Translations under genes and position numbers: made by a program
The notes under the pieces: model-generated
Databases searched by the model: none
Seen by the model: the letters and a program-made list of their open reading frames with translations, nothing else
What the model was told of the DNA's origin: nothing
Shown here: positions 63,653-64,000 of the stretch, piece after piece
Layout of the letters: each line of letters opens with the position of its first letter
Numbering within the stretch: position 1 is the stretch's first letter
DNA from: Muribaculaceae bacterium
GTDB lineage: Bacteria > Bacteroidota > Bacteroidia > Bacteroidales > Muribaculaceae
Direction: 5' to 3'
Assembly: GCA_022509085.1 (NCBI GenBank)
Contig: JAFLTW010000006.1
Location: forward strand, 59,487-123,486
Length of the DNA stretch: 64,000 nucleotides

Positions 63653-64000
63653 GGGGCTTTGCACACCCCCCACCGCCCTCGTTTGCGTTTCTCTCGCTTG
63701 GGTGTCCTCGTTTGCGGAATATGCAGAGCGACCCCAAGATTGGGCGGTAAAATCCTGCCGTGTGCGTAGAAATTTCCGCTTGCGAGAATTTCGCACATCG
63801 GCAGACACCGATTTTTCATCATTGATGATGAATGAGTGAATGGCGACAGCGTTTCACGTTGGCAATGGGCGGTGATGACGCTCTTGTGTGCGAGCGAGCA
63901 TGGCGAGTTCAAAGGAATGGAGACGACTCGGAGTGAACAGCACATTAGGCTTGTCGGAACGACCGTCAGTTTGTAGGTTCGCCTGCGGTTCTGCAATCTG

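Larger units (their letters stand above)
63312..64000. other. non-coding region upstream of tail module
   Basis: About 690 bp without a clear gene. Reading frames on both strands are poor in protein-like composition. The right part is GC-rich and repetitive, with a perfect hairpin (63633-63652), a direct repeat of CCTCGTTTGCG (63677 and 63706), and the 14-bp word ATTGGGCGGTAAAA at 63739 shared with the left island. Confidence 0.6.

Noticed and set aside
63553..63996. 147-codon minus-strand frame at right edge
   Set aside because: It runs through the GC-rich hairpin and repeat region and has a low-complexity Arg/Lys/Pro composition not typical of a protein.
1..64000. CRISPR array or rRNA operon
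   Set aside because: No regular 25-40-bp repeat/spacer pattern or rRNA sequence was seen; the only periodic array is the 12-bp one at 56733.

Overview
The window reads as a chromosome segment of a Bacteroidales bacterium, most likely from the Muribaculaceae/Prevotellaceae side of the order. The evidence is a SusC/SusD pair, secreted proteins ending in type IX secretion (T9SS) sorting tails, a PorE-like envelope protein, the DUF6452-DUF6048 pair, a GSCFA protein, an IS66 element with Bacteroidetes-style genes, and repeated use of the phylum's promoter form TTTG/TTGN - 19 bp - TAnnTTTG. The family-level placement is inference; the order is well supported.

Layout. (1) 1-9.76 kb is an AT-rich accessory island next to the 3' end of a tRNA-Lys gene. 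It holds, on the minus strand, a Cys4 protein plus lipoprotein pair (the lipoprotein cut by the window edge), an orphan AT-rich gene and broken prophage-type structural genes. On the plus strand it holds a compact three-gene cassette of unknown function (4.4-6.4 kb) and a decayed IS66 element (6800-9526). (2) 9.77-55.2 kb is GC-richer core chromosome: tRNA-Lys/Asn/Asn, rplU-rpmA, a six-gene plus-strand run (UPF0114 protein, Ca2+ P-type ATPase, bioB, glycosyltransferase, DUF6452, DUF6048), an Ntn amide hydrolase, then a stretch of exported proteins (C10 peptidase, subtilase, three other secreted proteins, two of them tandem paralogues). A radical SAM protein, tRNA-Gly, rsmI, envelope lipoproteins, a GH13 amylase and a SusC/SusD locus follow. 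Next are the minus-strand genes GSCFA, adk, hpt, porE, two cation/proton antiporters, an AI-2E transporter, tatD and a polyprenyl synthetase, with a D,D-carboxypeptidase on the plus strand. (3) 55.2-64 kb is a second tRNA-bounded element: tRNA-Ser, a tyrosine integrase, a 12-bp-periodic repeat array, and a convergent phage tail module (a large tail protein and a 1520-residue tape measure protein) running off the right edge behind a GC-rich hairpin region.

How the parts fit. The exported C10 peptidase, subtilase and C-terminal-tail proteins are likely T9SS cargo, and the PorE-like protein is a component that would anchor that machine to peptidoglycan. The SusC/SusD pair imports an unknown ligand. 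The two islands share a related noncoding motif (3683 and 63739) upstream of tail-type genes, which suggests related mobile elements entered two different tRNA genes and that the left one has decayed. The features best worth a second look are the 12-bp periodic array between the convergent integrase and tail genes, the three-gene island cassette, and the regulatory hairpins at 17908, 19102 and 21976.
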